Shown here in pieces: positions 38,978 to 47,201 of a DNA stretch of 64,000 bases (positions are counted from its first letter, which is position 1; each line of letters starts with the position of its first letter). Position numbers and translations under genes: made by a program. Below the pieces are notes generated by a model. The model was not told where the DNA came from. It did no database searches and worked only from the letters and a program-made list of their open reading frames with translations. Source of the stretch: a virus; the IMG/VR virus record IMGVR_UViG_3300021960_000053, positions 1 through 64,000 of that record. One strand, given 5' to 3'.

Positions 38978-39981
38978 TAGGCACCATAACTAAATTCGTT
39001 CTTAGCAATCTCATCGAGTTGCTGCATCACTTCTTCAGTGAAATATACTTCTGGTTCTTTAAGGATTTGCTTTGCATAAAGCTTTTTGCCGTCGATCTCA
39101 TACCGACCTGCGACATTTTTCCAGAGACCGCCCAGTTCACCGAGTTCAAGAAGACCATAATATCTATCAAGACCACGCTCATCGTAATAAAGACGAACTT
39201 CCACATCTTTGTTTTCCTTACTTAAACGAGATTTAGCAGTCTTTGCTTTGATAATGTTTCCAACAACCTCGGTTCCATCTTTCTCTTTTTTCTTTGAGAG
39301 ATAGATGATAGTAGAAGCAGCATATTTAAGACCAGAACCACCGCCCATTTCCTTTGTAGGAACATAGGCACCAATGACATCGTAGGTATGATTAGTAACG
39401 ATCATCGGGATATTTGCTTGACCCAGTTTAAGGGTAAGCATACGGAATGCACCTTTGACAAGTTGAGATTTAGTCATGTCCCGAACTTGTTTATCGTTCA
39501 GAGCATCAGTAATCTCTTTATCAGTAGAGAGCATACCAAGAGAGTCTAGCACAAAAATACAAGGTTTACGCTCATCTACAGATTTTTTTAAGTAAATGTC
39601 TACTGCTTTCAGTGCCTTACTACGAAACTCTTCGATGGTAACAACATTGACAACTACCAAACGCTTGGTGTCAATACCACGAGATTCAATCAGTGATTTA
39701 GTGATAGCTGCCTCAGTATCAAAGTAGAGACAATAACCATCGGGGTTAGAATCAAGAAAATTCTTAACCATAGCGAGAGAAAAGAAAGTCTTTCCAGTAC
39801 TAGACTCTCCAGCAATAGCAGTAATCTTATTGCCAGATACACCACCAAATACACTACCTGACACCAGTGCGTTAAAAATGTACGAACCAGTGTCAACATA
39901 ACTTTCAGATTCTTCAATGTCTGCTGCGAGTTTGGTGTAGTCATCACCAATCTCTTTTACAATATCTTTAAGAAAGTCCAT
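38977..39981 (-). CDS. uvsX: RecA-like recombinase UvsX
   Basis: 334-residue strand-exchange protein used for recombination-dependent replication and repair. Walker A is [17 protein letters not shown] (about residues 54-70), Walker B lies in [11 protein letters not shown], and the DNA-binding loop region follows [12 protein letters not shown]. It is somewhat shorter than T4 UvsX (391), as usual in cyanophages. It directly follows the 65-residue gene downstream of gp43. Confidence 0.95.
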   Translation of the reverse strand: MDFLKDIVKEIGDDYTKLAADIEESESYVDTGSYIFNALVSGSVFGGVSGNKITAIAGESSTGKTFFSLAMVKNFLDSNPDGYCLYFDTEAAITKSLIESRGIDTKRLVVVNVVTIEEFRSKALKAVDIYLKKSVDERKPCIFVLDSLGMLSTDKEITDALNDKQVRDMTKSQLVKGAFRMLTLKLGQANIPMIVTNHTYDVIGAYVPTKEMGGGSGLKYAASTIIYLSKKKEKDGTEVVGNIIKAKTAKSRLSKENKDVEVRLYYDERGLDRYYGLLELGELGGLWKNVAGRYEIDGKKLYAKQILKEPEVYFTEEVMQQLDEIAKNEFSYGA

Positions 39982-40179
39982 TCAATACCAACGCATGCTT
40001 TTCAAGTATTCTAGCACATTCTCACGAACATCCAACAGTTCGGTGTAGCACTTTTGATTGTGGGCACACTGCCTCAGTTCTTGATCTGGTTTAAGAACAC
40101 TTTCAATAAAAAGGTCTAGACCACGATTCCATTTATCTTTTTTTGATTCGGTATCTACGATAGAATTTTGATCGTTCAT
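39982..40179 (-). CDS. Small conserved protein between gp43 and uvsX, 65 residues
   Basis: Starts MNDQNSIVDTESKKDKWNRG and ends ENVLEYLKSMRWY. Helical with two Cys (RQCAHNQKCYTELL). The ATG at 40179 overlaps the polymerase stop (ATGA) and is preferred over a longer start. Its fixed place in the replication operon suggests an accessory replication role, but no family is recognised. Confidence 0.75.
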   Translation of the reverse strand: MNDQNSIVDTESKKDKWNRGLDLFIESVLKPDQELRQCAHNQKCYTELLDVRENVLEYLKSMRWY

Positions 40180-42671
40180 GAGAAAAACATTTCTAGGTTT
40201 GCGGTTTTCTCCACAGACCACCCAATAGCATCTAGGATGATCCTTAGAGGTTCTAAGAATGCCTTGTCAAATTGCAAGTCATAATCAACATATTTGGAGA
40301 TGTTGAGTTCTGTTGGAAAGTCCTGAATGAAAGAGATAACATTCTCATGAATGATATTGGGTTTCTTCAGATAACAAAACTTGATCTTCTCCCCGTTTTG
40401 GATCAATGAATACTTATGGGTAAGATTTCCTTTCTTAATGTAGTGATTGTACAGGAGTGCTCCCCGAACATGAATCGGGGTTGCCTTGACATAGATGTCA
40501 GAGCTGGATTTATACTTGGTTACATCACTAACAGATCTCGGAAAAGAAATTTCCTCAGGAGCAAGTTTCTTAAACTTGCTACGGCATTGATCTATGTAGT
40601 CTATCATAGCATCTTCTGATCCTGACATCATAATTTTAAAAGATTCTTTAAGCATTTGACGACAGGGTGCAGGGGTTGATGATTTAACTGCCTCAATACC
40701 CATAACCTTCAGTTTAGGTTCAGTATATGCAACTCCCTCGCTGTTCCAAACATTAAGAATATACCGTTTCTTAGCAGTCCAAATACCACGGTCAGCGATA
40801 TTCTCCCGCTTCATACTCATTTTCTGTTCATATGCCGAAACATAATCCGCAAGTTCCTGATAGCTGGACTCGATGAATGGTTCCAACTTTTCTTGACAGA
40901 TCTTGTCAAGTATCCCCACAACTGCTGCTTTATCACCAGACTTATTACCAAAAAATTGAGTAACAAGAGGTCCAAGATTAAGATAGATTGAGTCTGTATC
41001 GCTAGCGATGACATAATCTTCGCGTTCTGTACGCAAAAGTTTATTTAGATATTCGTTCATTTTGTTCTCGATCCAGCGAATCGAGACCTGGCCAGACAGA
41101 GTGATTGCCTCAGCGTTTGCTAGTTTGAAATACCTGAAGTATTGATTACCAATGGCACCATAAGCAGAGTTAAGAGAAATCTTCTTTGCCATCTGAATGT
41201 TATTGCAGCGGGCAATCTCTTTCTTAAGGGCGTCGGTAGGAGTCTTCTCGTATTGTTGCTTGGCAGCAAGCATCTTCTTCTTAAAGATGACACGCTCACC
41301 ATACATTTTCTCCATCAGTTCGGGAAGAAATCCCTTTTTGTTCTTACGGAACATAGCACCGTTAGGACAAACGGAATAGTCCTTGTACATTTCAAAGTTG
41401 ATTTCTTCCTTCAGGATCCTTTCAACAGATGCAGTGGGATGCCGCTCCTCGATGATGGTTTCAGGGGAGATGTTGTACTGCATAATGAGATGAGGATAAA
41501 GGGAATTAAGATCAAAAGAGACCACCCAATCATACACCCCAGGATTCGGTTCCTTAACATAAGCACCCGCGTACTTTTCATCTTTGTCTGTCTGCTCCTT
41601 AGGAGGAATAACGATACCTTTCTTCTTAAGGTAGTTATAAATGATGGTATCCCACATCCTAACTTGATAGAAGACATCATTATAGTTAACTTTGGCATCA
41701 TATGCCATAGTCAGAGCGAGCTCGATCAACTTCATCTTGTCCTCAAGACGGTCTACGAGCTCCACATCGATGATGTTATATTCTACAAACTTCTGCCAAC
41801 CGTTAGTATAGAACTCTTGGAAGGTATCAAACTCGGAGTGATCAAGTTTCTTCTGACCGAGTTCTACATTAGCAATGTGGTCCAGACGATAAGATTCCTG
41901 ATTTGTATAAGTGAATTTCTTATACAGATCGAGATAATCTAGTTGTGTAATGCCCCCAATATCGTAATAAATCTGTTGACGACCCTTGATGAATACCTCT
42001 TTCTGGGACACTAGACCCCAGGGAGACAGTCTCTTAGCAAGTTTCTCACCAAGAACACGATCAATACGCTTTGCAATAAACGGGATGTCGAACAGTTGGA
42101 TGTTCCAACCAGTTACAACATCGGGAGTATTGTCCATCCACCAGTGGATGAAATCATTCAGAAGATCACGCTCATTATTGAACTGAAGATAACGAACATT
42201 ATCCTGTTTGATCTTAAATGGACCTTGACCCCAGGTAGTAATCTCCTTGGTGTTGTAGTCCTGAATAGTAATCAACAAAATCTCCTGGTCTGCTGATGCA
42301 ACATCAGGGAACCCATTCTCAGAACGGGTCTCAATATCGACCGTTACGAGACGAATCTTACTGATATCAAAGTCAATCTGATCTTGAGGATACTTATCCG
42401 AGATGTATTGATAGATGAACCGTTCGTTACCGTAGATCTTAAAGTTCTCTACCTGTGAATACTTTTTAATAAACTCCCGACAGTCAGATACCGACCCAGG
42501 TTTAATGGGTTCGACATAATCACCATCGAGAGTTTTGTAGAAAGTTTCTTTCTTTGCGGGAACAAAGAGAGTGGGTTGATATTTTTCACGAAACTGAATG
42601 TACTCACCATTTTCATAACCACGAACGAGGAACTGGTCCCCAATCATTTGTACATTAGTATAGAATTTCAT
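40176..42671 (-). CDS. gp43: DNA polymerase (family B, gp43)
   Basis: 831 residues. 3'-5' exonuclease motif I is VTVDIETRSENG (D112, E114). Polymerase motif A is SFDLNSLYPHLIMQYN, motif B is KISLNSAYGAIGN and motif C is ASDTDSIYLNL. All catalytic acids are present, and length fits cyanophage gp43 (shorter than T4's 898). No intein or intron interrupts the active-site motifs. The gene follows two short beta-rich genes and is controlled in T4 by RegA and by itself. Confidence 0.98.
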   Translation of the reverse strand: MKFYTNVQMIGDQFLVRGYENGEYIQFREKYQPTLFVPAKKETFYKTLDGDYVEPIKPGSVSDCREFIKKYSQVENFKIYGNERFIYQYISDKYPQDQIDFDISKIRLVTVDIETRSENGFPDVASADQEILLITIQDYNTKEITTWGQGPFKIKQDNVRYLQFNNERDLLNDFIHWWMDNTPDVVTGWNIQLFDIPFIAKRIDRVLGEKLAKRLSPWGLVSQKEVFIKGRQQIYYDIGGITQLDYLDLYKKFTYTNQESYRLDHIANVELGQKKLDHSEFDTFQEFYTNGWQKFVEYNIIDVELVDRLEDKMKLIELALTMAYDAKVNYNDVFYQVRMWDTIIYNYLKKKGIVIPPKEQTDKDEKYAGAYVKEPNPGVYDWVVSFDLNSLYPHLIMQYNISPETIIEERHPTASVERILKEEINFEMYKDYSVCPNGAMFRKNKKGFLPELMEKMYGERVIFKKKMLAAKQQYEKTPTDALKKEIARCNNIQMAKKISLNSAYGAIGNQYFRYFKLANAEAITLSGQVSIRWIENKMNEYLNKLLRTEREDYVIASDTDSIYLNLGPLVTQFFGNKSGDKAAVVGILDKICQEKLEPFIESSYQELADYVSAYEQKMSMKRENIADRGIWTAKKRYILNVWNSEGVAYTEPKLKVMGIEAVKSSTPAPCRQMLKESFKIMMSGSEDAMIDYIDQCRSKFKKLAPEEISFPRSVSDVTKYKSSSDIYVKATPIHVRGALLYNHYIKKGNLTHKYSLIQNGEKIKFCYLKKPNIIHENVISFIQDFPTELNISKYVDYDLQFDKAFLEPLRIILDAIGWSVEKTANLEMFFS

Positions 42672-42961
42672 TCACCAAGAAGTTCGTTGTATGCTTGAAG
42701 GATAAAAGATTCTGGATCAACCAGGGTTAGGATAGTATCACTTTGGATTCTACACTTTTTCTGAGAACTCAACTTCATTATAGTCCATGGTTTCAGACGA
42801 TCTTTGTATGGACCATCATAGTCCTCATCTTGAGGGATAAACTCATAAGGATTTGTAAGTTCGCAGTCTGGTTCTCCAATGTCAGCACCATAAACCTCTT
42901 CGACGCCAGCGATGAGACATTTATAGTCTTCTTTAAGAACAATAACTTTAACTGATGGCAT
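42668..42961 (-). CDS. Small beta-rich protein ahead of gp43, 97 residues
   Basis: Starts MPSVKVIVLKEDYKCLIAGV and contains PYEFIPQDEDYDGPYKDRLK and a closing helix (PESFILQAYNELLG). Strand-turn pattern (VIVLKEDYKCLIAGVEEV ... CRIQSDTILTLVDP) suggests an Sm-like or SH3-like barrel, as for the gene upstream. It is coupled to both neighbours by short overlaps. Function unknown. Confidence 0.68.
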   Translation of the reverse strand: MPSVKVIVLKEDYKCLIAGVEEVYGADIGEPDCELTNPYEFIPQDEDYDGPYKDRLKPWTIMKLSSQKKCRIQSDTILTLVDPESFILQAYNELLGE

Positions 42962-43259
42962 CAATCAACTCCCTGTACATATTTTTAAGATCAGCAACTG
43001 GTTCAAAAACCGTTTGAACTGAACTAGGATTGACAATAAAACTAGTGTCAGTGGTTAATGGTTGCCAAGTAGCAAGAGAAACTTGAGAGGTATTATTAAG
43101 TTCCTCCGAAGAATCTTCCATTAGTGTCATTGTAGGTTGCAGGATGACACGGTATGGATTATTGAAAAGATATTGACGAGTTTTATCTTCAGGATCAACC
43201 AATTCTTTAATATCAGCAATGATTTTATCATTGCCAATCACAGCGACTCTAACCGACAT
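42948..43259 (-). CDS. Sm-like small protein, 103 residues
   Basis: Starts MSVRVAVIGNDKIIADIKEL and continues NNPYRVILQPTMTLMED. The strand order (VRVAVIGNDKIIADIKEL, then YLFNNPYRVILQ) matches the Sm1 motif pattern of phage LSm-like proteins. These are thought to bind RNA or DNA, which is family inference only. It is the first gene after a combined terminator-promoter. A second protein of similar pattern is encoded at 59426-59863. Confidence 0.68.
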   Translation of the reverse strand: MSVRVAVIGNDKIIADIKELVDPEDKTRQYLFNNPYRVILQPTMTLMEDSSEELNNTSQVSLATWQPLTTDTSFIVNPSSVQTVFEPVADLKNMYRELIDAIS

Positions 43260-43281
43260 AATAGACTTTTTACCTCTTACT

Positions 43282-43310
43282 AGTATAACATGAAAAAGGG
43301 GGGCGATCAA
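43282..43310 (-). promoter_or_regulatory. Sigma-70 promoter embedded in a terminator
   Basis: Minus strand TTGATC (43310-43305), 17 bases, TATACT (43287-43282). The -35 lies in the loop of the hsp20 terminator, the same design as at 5507-5544. It drives the two small genes and gp43. Confidence 0.65.
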
Positions 43311-43316
43311 CCCCCC
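43293..43316 (-). terminator. Terminator after hsp20
   Basis: Six-base-pair G/C stem (GGGGGG / CCCCCC) with a TTGATCG loop followed by TTTTT on the minus strand. Confidence 0.88.
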
Positions 43317-43321
43317 GATAT

Positions 43322-43756
43322 TTAGAACCAGTCCTTACGCTTATGCGCCTCTGGGACAATCTTCCCAAGAGTCACTGTCAAAAGACCATCCTCAAAGGTC
43401 ACATCCCTAACTTCCGTCTCATCAGAGAGCGTCCAGACCCTCGTAAAGGACCTCTGCGCCAGTCCCTTGTGGGAGAAGATGGTATCGGTCTCTTTGTCCT
43501 CCTTCTGCCCCTCTACGAAGAGTTTACCAGCCTCCGTATAGACAGACACCTCCGCCTTCCTAAATCCTGCTAAGGCGACTTCCAGCTTACATTCAGTATT
43601 GCTGATGTTGTAGAGGTTATATGGGGGATAATTAGAAGTAGTTTCGTGTAGTTTGAAGATACGATCGAAATAATCATCCATGCCAATGCTATTGCGTGTG
43701 ATCTTATCCATCAAAGCAGAAAGATCCGACGCATTATACCGTGCAAGGTTTGCCAT
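43322..43756 (-). CDS. hsp20: Small heat-shock protein Hsp20
   Basis: 144 residues with the alpha-crystallin domain in about residues 40-135: YNISNTECKLEVALAGFRKA, LFVEGQKEDKE and the terminal strand FEDGLLTVTLGKI. A disordered N-terminus and IVPEAHKR tail are usual. The ATG at 43756 has an AAAGGAG ribosome site; a longer frame would start upstream of it. Cyanophage Hsp20 is assumed to aid folding or stabilise membranes during infection. It has a late promoter and a TATAAT element upstream and its own terminator. Confidence 0.95.
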   Translation of the reverse strand: MANLARYNASDLSALMDKITRNSIGMDDYFDRIFKLHETTSNYPPYNLYNISNTECKLEVALAGFRKAEVSVYTEAGKLFVEGQKEDKETDTIFSHKGLAQRSFTRVWTLSDETEVRDVTFEDGLLTVTLGKIVPEAHKRKDWF

Positions 43757-43816
43757 TATGGTAGCTCCTTTAAAAGCGAGTTTGTGTTGTGTGGACCCTT
43801 TCGGCATCCAATACTA

Positions 43817-43822
43817 ATTATA
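43817..43822 (-). promoter_or_regulatory. -10 element ahead of hsp20
   Basis: TATAAT on the minus strand right after the RegA terminator, about 60 bases before the hsp20 ATG. No clear -35 is seen. Confidence 0.45.
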
Positions 43823-43834
43823 ATAGTTTGCATT

Positions 43835-43859
43835 AAAAAGGGGGTGTTGGTAACCCCCA
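43835..43859 (-). terminator. Terminator between regA and hsp20
   Basis: GGGGGT / ACCCCC stem with a short loop followed by TTTTT on the minus strand. Confidence 0.88.
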
Positions 43860-43912
43860 TAAAGTAGCGTATATTCCGTATGTATAGAGTCGCGCACGAA
43901 ATGGCGACGAAC

Positions 43913-43920
43913 TATTTATA
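43913..43920 (-). promoter_or_regulatory. T4-type late promoter for hsp20
   Basis: TATAAATA on the minus strand at the very end of regA. It lies upstream of the regA terminator, so a late transcript must read through that hairpin to reach hsp20. Confidence 0.65.
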
Positions 43921-44359
43921 CGGTTTCTTCTCCTTCTACCTTAGTCTTGCGACCAATGTTATATTTTGTTTCAAGCACCCAGTTGTTCTTATCCTTGTAA
44001 GAAAGAACTTTAATTTGATTAAGAGGAGCAATGTCCTGAATCTTTTCAGCATCAACGACAGTAATCAGACCCCAATCAGCAAGGAGTTGGGAAATTCTAT
44101 TACGACGCTGGACATCGTTGACAGTAAGATTTGCTTTCTTACCGTCAAGAGCAAACAGTTCTTTGAAATGGACGATGTAATATCTACCCTGCTTGTGAAG
44201 AATGTGGCAGGATTGATACAGTTTCTTTTCCTTTCTGGATGCTACACCGATTCTGGTCAGGGTCTCTCGCACCTTCAGGAAATCATCAGGTTCACTCAGA
44301 GAAACTTCAATCATCTTCTCGGGCGACCAATCAACGGTCGGTTCAACAACGACGCTCAT
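43916..44359 (-). CDS. regA: Translational repressor RegA
   Basis: 147-residue RNA-binding protein that in T4 represses early mRNAs, including those of gp44, gp45, gp43 and RegA itself, by occluding the start codon. Conserved blocks DDFLKVRETLTRIGVAS, LYQSCHILHKQGRYYIVHFK and NRISQLLADWGLI are present. The C-terminus is slightly longer than T4's 122. It sits in the T4-like order gp44-gp62-regA-gp43, although with inserts. Confidence 0.94.
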   Translation of the reverse strand: MSVVVEPTVDWSPEKMIEVSLSEPDDFLKVRETLTRIGVASRKEKKLYQSCHILHKQGRYYIVHFKELFALDGKKANLTVNDVQRRNRISQLLADWGLITVVDAEKIQDIAPLNQIKVLSYKDKNNWVLETKYNIGRKTKVEGEETV

Positions 44360-44383
44360 CTCAATTAATGAAAAATGTTTGTA

Positions 44384-45214
44384 TTATTTATCTAAACTTT
44401 TCTTGACTTCGTTAAGAGCTTCCTGAAGAATTCTCCTTGGTTCTTCATATGTCATTTTGATCAACCATTTTTTATCCCAAAATTCGTCTAGTTTACAACT
44501 CTTACCAGTAAAATCCTCATAGATTCCTAAGAAAAGACTAAACAATCCCCATTGACTTGACGGAAAATATGCGGGGGAAAGGCAAACAAAGATGGCATCA
44601 TATTCATAGTTTCCATGATCATATTGCTCTTTAAAACAGGTTTCCCATTTACAAGGATTACCAACATAATCACAGATAAACTTATTGAAAGGAGTACGAG
44701 TATCTTCATCTGCCTTAGAATCATTATTTCTGATCCAAGTCATACTATCCAACTTGTTCTGGGAATGCAAATATCCTCCCCAGCTCCCCTCATCAACTTT
44801 ACCAAAAGCTTTTGTCATCTCATATTCTAAAATATGACCAGCCATATGTTGCTGTTCATCTCCAGCACAGTCTTCATCAACATAACACCCTGCTAAGAAA
44901 TCATCGTGGTGATCAATATTGACAATCTCAATATGATCTTTGTCATGTAGATATTCCAGAATATAATCATGATCCATTCCAAACCAAACATGAGCATTTG
45001 GACTGGCGACAAGTGCTTTAGTAAATGTATCTAAAAGATATTCTAAGCATTCTTCATCGATTATTTTTTCCCTGGTGTTTAGAGAAGGATACCTCAGAAA
45101 ATAATAATACCATTTTGTAAATGGATGCCACTCAGAAAACATTTCATTGTCTTCATTTGGCCATTCATCTACAGTGGGAAAAGCATAATCAATATCAATG
45201 CTTAAGACTTTCAT
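44384..45214 (-). CDS. Arginase-fold-like (UPF0489-like) protein
   Basis: 276 residues. The N-terminal strand MKVLSIDIDYAFPT and the block EIVNIDHHDDFLAG (about residue 98) give a DxHxD metal-binding pattern like that of the arginase/deacetylase fold. VWFGMDHDYILEYL precedes it, and VCLSPAYFPSSQWGLF sits where the C-terminal metal acids or the UPF0489 signature would be. The assignment to a ureohydrolase-like fold is inference. Location between gp62 and regA is not part of the T4 order, so it is an accessory insertion. Confidence 0.55.
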   Translation of the reverse strand: MKVLSIDIDYAFPTVDEWPNEDNEMFSEWHPFTKWYYYFLRYPSLNTREKIIDEECLEYLLDTFTKALVASPNAHVWFGMDHDYILEYLHDKDHIEIVNIDHHDDFLAGCYVDEDCAGDEQQHMAGHILEYEMTKAFGKVDEGSWGGYLHSQNKLDSMTWIRNNDSKADEDTRTPFNKFICDYVGNPCKWETCFKEQYDHGNYEYDAIFVCLSPAYFPSSQWGLFSLFLGIYEDFTGKSCKLDEFWDKKWLIKMTYEEPRRILQEALNEVKKSLDK

Positions 45215-45591
45215 TTTTTAATACCACCTGTATCCATTTTCTTATGGATGAATTTGATTTGCTCTGGCGAGAGAATCTTAAGTGCTTGTTGTGCCTTTTC
45301 GTTACTGTACCCGTAGTATTTTTTTACTACTTCGAGGTCAGCAATCTTCTCTTGCTTCAACCAGGGAGAGAATCTCTTCTTCTTTCTCAGACTATGTAGC
45401 ATGAAATGGTACTGCATGTCTTTGTTAAGATGAGTATTCTTATTCATCTCATTGGCAAACAAGATGGCATCGATGTGTCCAGACATACAACGATTCACGA
45501 TGTAAGCAGGATACTTTTTGCATGCCTCAGGATCTTCACTAAGGTCCTGCTTGTTTGTGTTAATAGAGTTCAACCAGTCTTTCAGTTCCAT
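45211..45591 (-). CDS. gp62: Clamp loader small subunit gp62
   Basis: 126 residues. Starts MELKDWLNSINTNKQDLSED; ATG 45591 lies just after the Dam stop and is preferred to a longer frame running into Dam. Helical pattern with YIVNRCMSGHIDAILFANEM and MLHSLRKKKRFSPW is typical of gp62, which with gp44 loads the gp45 clamp. It normally follows gp44 directly; here about 2.6 kb of nuclease and methylase genes intervenes. Confidence 0.9.
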   Translation of the reverse strand: MELKDWLNSINTNKQDLSEDPEACKKYPAYIVNRCMSGHIDAILFANEMNKNTHLNKDMQYHFMLHSLRKKKRFSPWLKQEKIADLEVVKKYYGYSNEKAQQALKILSPEQIKFIHKKMDTGGIKK

Positions 45592-45592
45592 A

Positions 45593-46444
45593 TCAATAAT
45601 TAACCAAAACGAGTTCTTTACGATCTTGTTGTTCCCGCATATACTGACCAACCGAACGCATGGTATAGGTCAGATCAAACTCAGATGCTTTCCAGTTAGT
45701 GAACCGATCTTTAACGAGTTGACTTGAGTTGTAACTTACAAGACTATCTATCTTACAAGCAGAGCAGTCAGCAGCAAACTTATCGTGATCAAATCCTTTG
45801 TGCATTGATCCTTTACGACCATAAAGATTGTCTTTGATGTCGTAAGGCGGATCAAGATAGATAAAGATCTTTTGATCTACAAGACCGAAGCACTTGTCTG
45901 GAGATTCATCCAGAAGATAATCGTAAGAGTAGTTTGTGATATTCCAGTTCTTGATTAGTTCTGAGTAGAAGGGCAGTTTGTCAATTCCCCTGAAGGAGAA
46001 GTTTGAGTCACTTGCTTGGGCAGAGAATGAACTGGATTCAGTAAGACCTGAGAAAGAGCATTTATTAACAACATAGAAGGAAACAGCACGCTGGAAATTT
46101 TCACTGTCTTCCAGAGGTCTAGCAAGATATGCTTTGGCGTCAAGGAATAAGTTTTTAGCACTTGCAGGATCAACATGGCGTTGTTTAAGTTGATTTAGTT
46201 CATCTCTCATCTCACGACCAAACATCTGGAGTTGCTGCCAGAAGTTGACCAGAGGTTCATAAAGGTCATTGACCCATACCCTGCTGTCAGGGTAACGCTT
46301 AGTCCATTCGATAGCGAAGGAACCGCCACCTAGGAAAGGTTCCCTCAGTTCATCATACTCCTTGTCGGGGATATAAGAGAAAAGTTTTTGTACGGCACGA
46401 GACTTGCCGCCAGGATAACGAAGGGGGGTTTTCAAAGATTTCAT
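45593..46444 (-). CDS. dam: DNA adenine methyltransferase (Dam family)
   Basis: 283-residue D12-class N6-adenine methyltransferase. Motif X is TPLRYPGGKSRAVQKL, the SAM-binding motif I is REPFLGGGSFAIEW, and catalytic motif IV is FIYLDPPYDIKD (DPPY). The family usually recognises GATC. Its ATG overlaps the stop of a PD-(D/E)XK-like gene (ATGA), a restriction-modification-like pairing. It could protect phage DNA from GATC-cutting host nucleases or from the neighbouring nuclease. Confidence 0.92.
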   Translation of the reverse strand: MKSLKTPLRYPGGKSRAVQKLFSYIPDKEYDELREPFLGGGSFAIEWTKRYPDSRVWVNDLYEPLVNFWQQLQMFGREMRDELNQLKQRHVDPASAKNLFLDAKAYLARPLEDSENFQRAVSFYVVNKCSFSGLTESSSFSAQASDSNFSFRGIDKLPFYSELIKNWNITNYSYDYLLDESPDKCFGLVDQKIFIYLDPPYDIKDNLYGRKGSMHKGFDHDKFAADCSACKIDSLVSYNSSQLVKDRFTNWKASEFDLTYTMRSVGQYMREQQDRKELVLVNY

Positions 46445-47076
46445 TCAAAAAATTCCATTACGGTTTGCTTCTGTGGGAAGAAGAAGTCTGGATATGCTTC
46501 GATCAGTTTAACATCATACATGCAAGAAATCAACATGTCTCTGATCTGAAAATCAGGTTTTTTTCTAACTTTGAACGAACGATCCAGAACAGGACTCTTA
46601 CTCTGAATAAACCACCCATTTTCATCAATAGGAATAAGATTGGCAGGGATCTTCCAAATCATTTCTCTCAGCGGTGTGACTAAAACATGATAGAAGACAT
46701 CAATACTATCTGGTCCATAAAAACATTTAGATGGATCAGATTTAGATCCAGAAGACTGAAACCTAAAGTCAAAAGTATCTCTTCTAACTTCGATACCGCG
46801 ACGGACTCTTAGACCAGTATCGATTTTAGCTTTCCAAGCAACCTTCTTAACCTGAGCTCTTTCAATCTTTCTCGGATCGTCACCTTGAACCCACCAATCA
46901 GTTCCTTGATCGACGAGAGGTTTTCCGAAATTAATTTTGTTTTTTAAAAAATACTTTGCAACGATATGCTCCGCTGCTTCTCCGATAAAAACGGTATCCG
47001 AATTCTTTCTATCAAATTCAGTATCAAACTCCTCGGGAAGCAGAGGGGGCATAAACGCAGGGACAATAATAGACAT
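46441..47076 (-). CDS. PD-(D/E)XK endonuclease-like protein coupled to Dam
   Basis: 211 residues. FIGEAAEHIVAKYFLKNKI supplies the N-terminal Glu, and LVDQGTDWWVQGDDPRKIER then AQVKKVAWK gives a D-x(n)-QVK nuclease core. EMIWKIPANLIPI resembles the strand after the core in intron-type PD-(D/E)XK homing enzymes such as I-Ssp6803I. Transcribed from its own late promoter and translationally coupled to Dam. Either a homing nuclease or a restriction enzyme matched to Dam; sequence alone does not decide. Confidence 0.6.
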   Translation of the reverse strand: MSIIVPAFMPPLLPEEFDTEFDRKNSDTVFIGEAAEHIVAKYFLKNKINFGKPLVDQGTDWWVQGDDPRKIERAQVKKVAWKAKIDTGLRVRRGIEVRRDTFDFRFQSSGSKSDPSKCFYGPDSIDVFYHVLVTPLREMIWKIPANLIPIDENGWFIQSKSPVLDRSFKVRKKPDFQIRDMLISCMYDVKLIEAYPDFFFPQKQTVMEFFE

Positions 47077-47094
47077 AACTTAAAATATAAAAGA

Positions 47095-47130
47095 AATAAC
47101 AGAACACACATTGCTGAGTGTTCTGTTATT
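47095..47130. repeat. 13-base-pair inverted repeat following a late promoter
   Basis: Arms AATAACAGAACAC and GTGTTCTGTTATT, with a ten-base loop, begin within the TATAAATA element on the minus strand. The late transcript would begin with this hairpin. Confidence 0.7.
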
Positions 47131-47134
47131 TATA
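47127..47134 (-). promoter_or_regulatory. T4-type late promoter for the nuclease-Dam pair
   Basis: TATAAATA on the minus strand, directly after the T-run of a terminator and 51 bases before the ATG at 47076. Confidence 0.8.
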
Positions 47135-47135
47135 C

Positions 47136-47159
47136 AAAAAAACCACCAAAGTTGGTGGT
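47136..47159 (-). terminator. Terminator after the invaded gp44 region
   Basis: ACCACC / GGTGGT stem with loop AACTTT followed by seven T residues on the minus strand. It isolates gp44 and its inserted nuclease genes from the downstream nuclease-Dam pair. Confidence 0.9.
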
Positions 47160-47177
47160 GTTAGTATTTGTTAACAA

Positions 47178-47201
47178 TTACTTAAACTTGCACTCAACCA
47201 T
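47178..47201 (-). repeat. Duplicated gp44 3' end (third copy)
   Basis: This 24-base stretch reads MVECKFK-stop on the minus strand and matches 20 of 24 bases at the true end of gp44 (48200-48223). It overlaps the stop of the PD-(D/E)XK gene in another frame and belongs to no gene here. Confidence 0.8.

Noticed and set aside
40176-42671. Possible intein or intron in DNA polymerase
   Set aside because: Exonuclease and polymerase motifs A, B and C are contiguous and correctly spaced, with no splice or intein motifs.
47077-47193. Gap considered as an insertion-sequence end or attachment site
   Set aside because: The inverted repeats here are explained by a terminator and a promoter-proximal hairpin; no transposase or target duplication of IS type is present.
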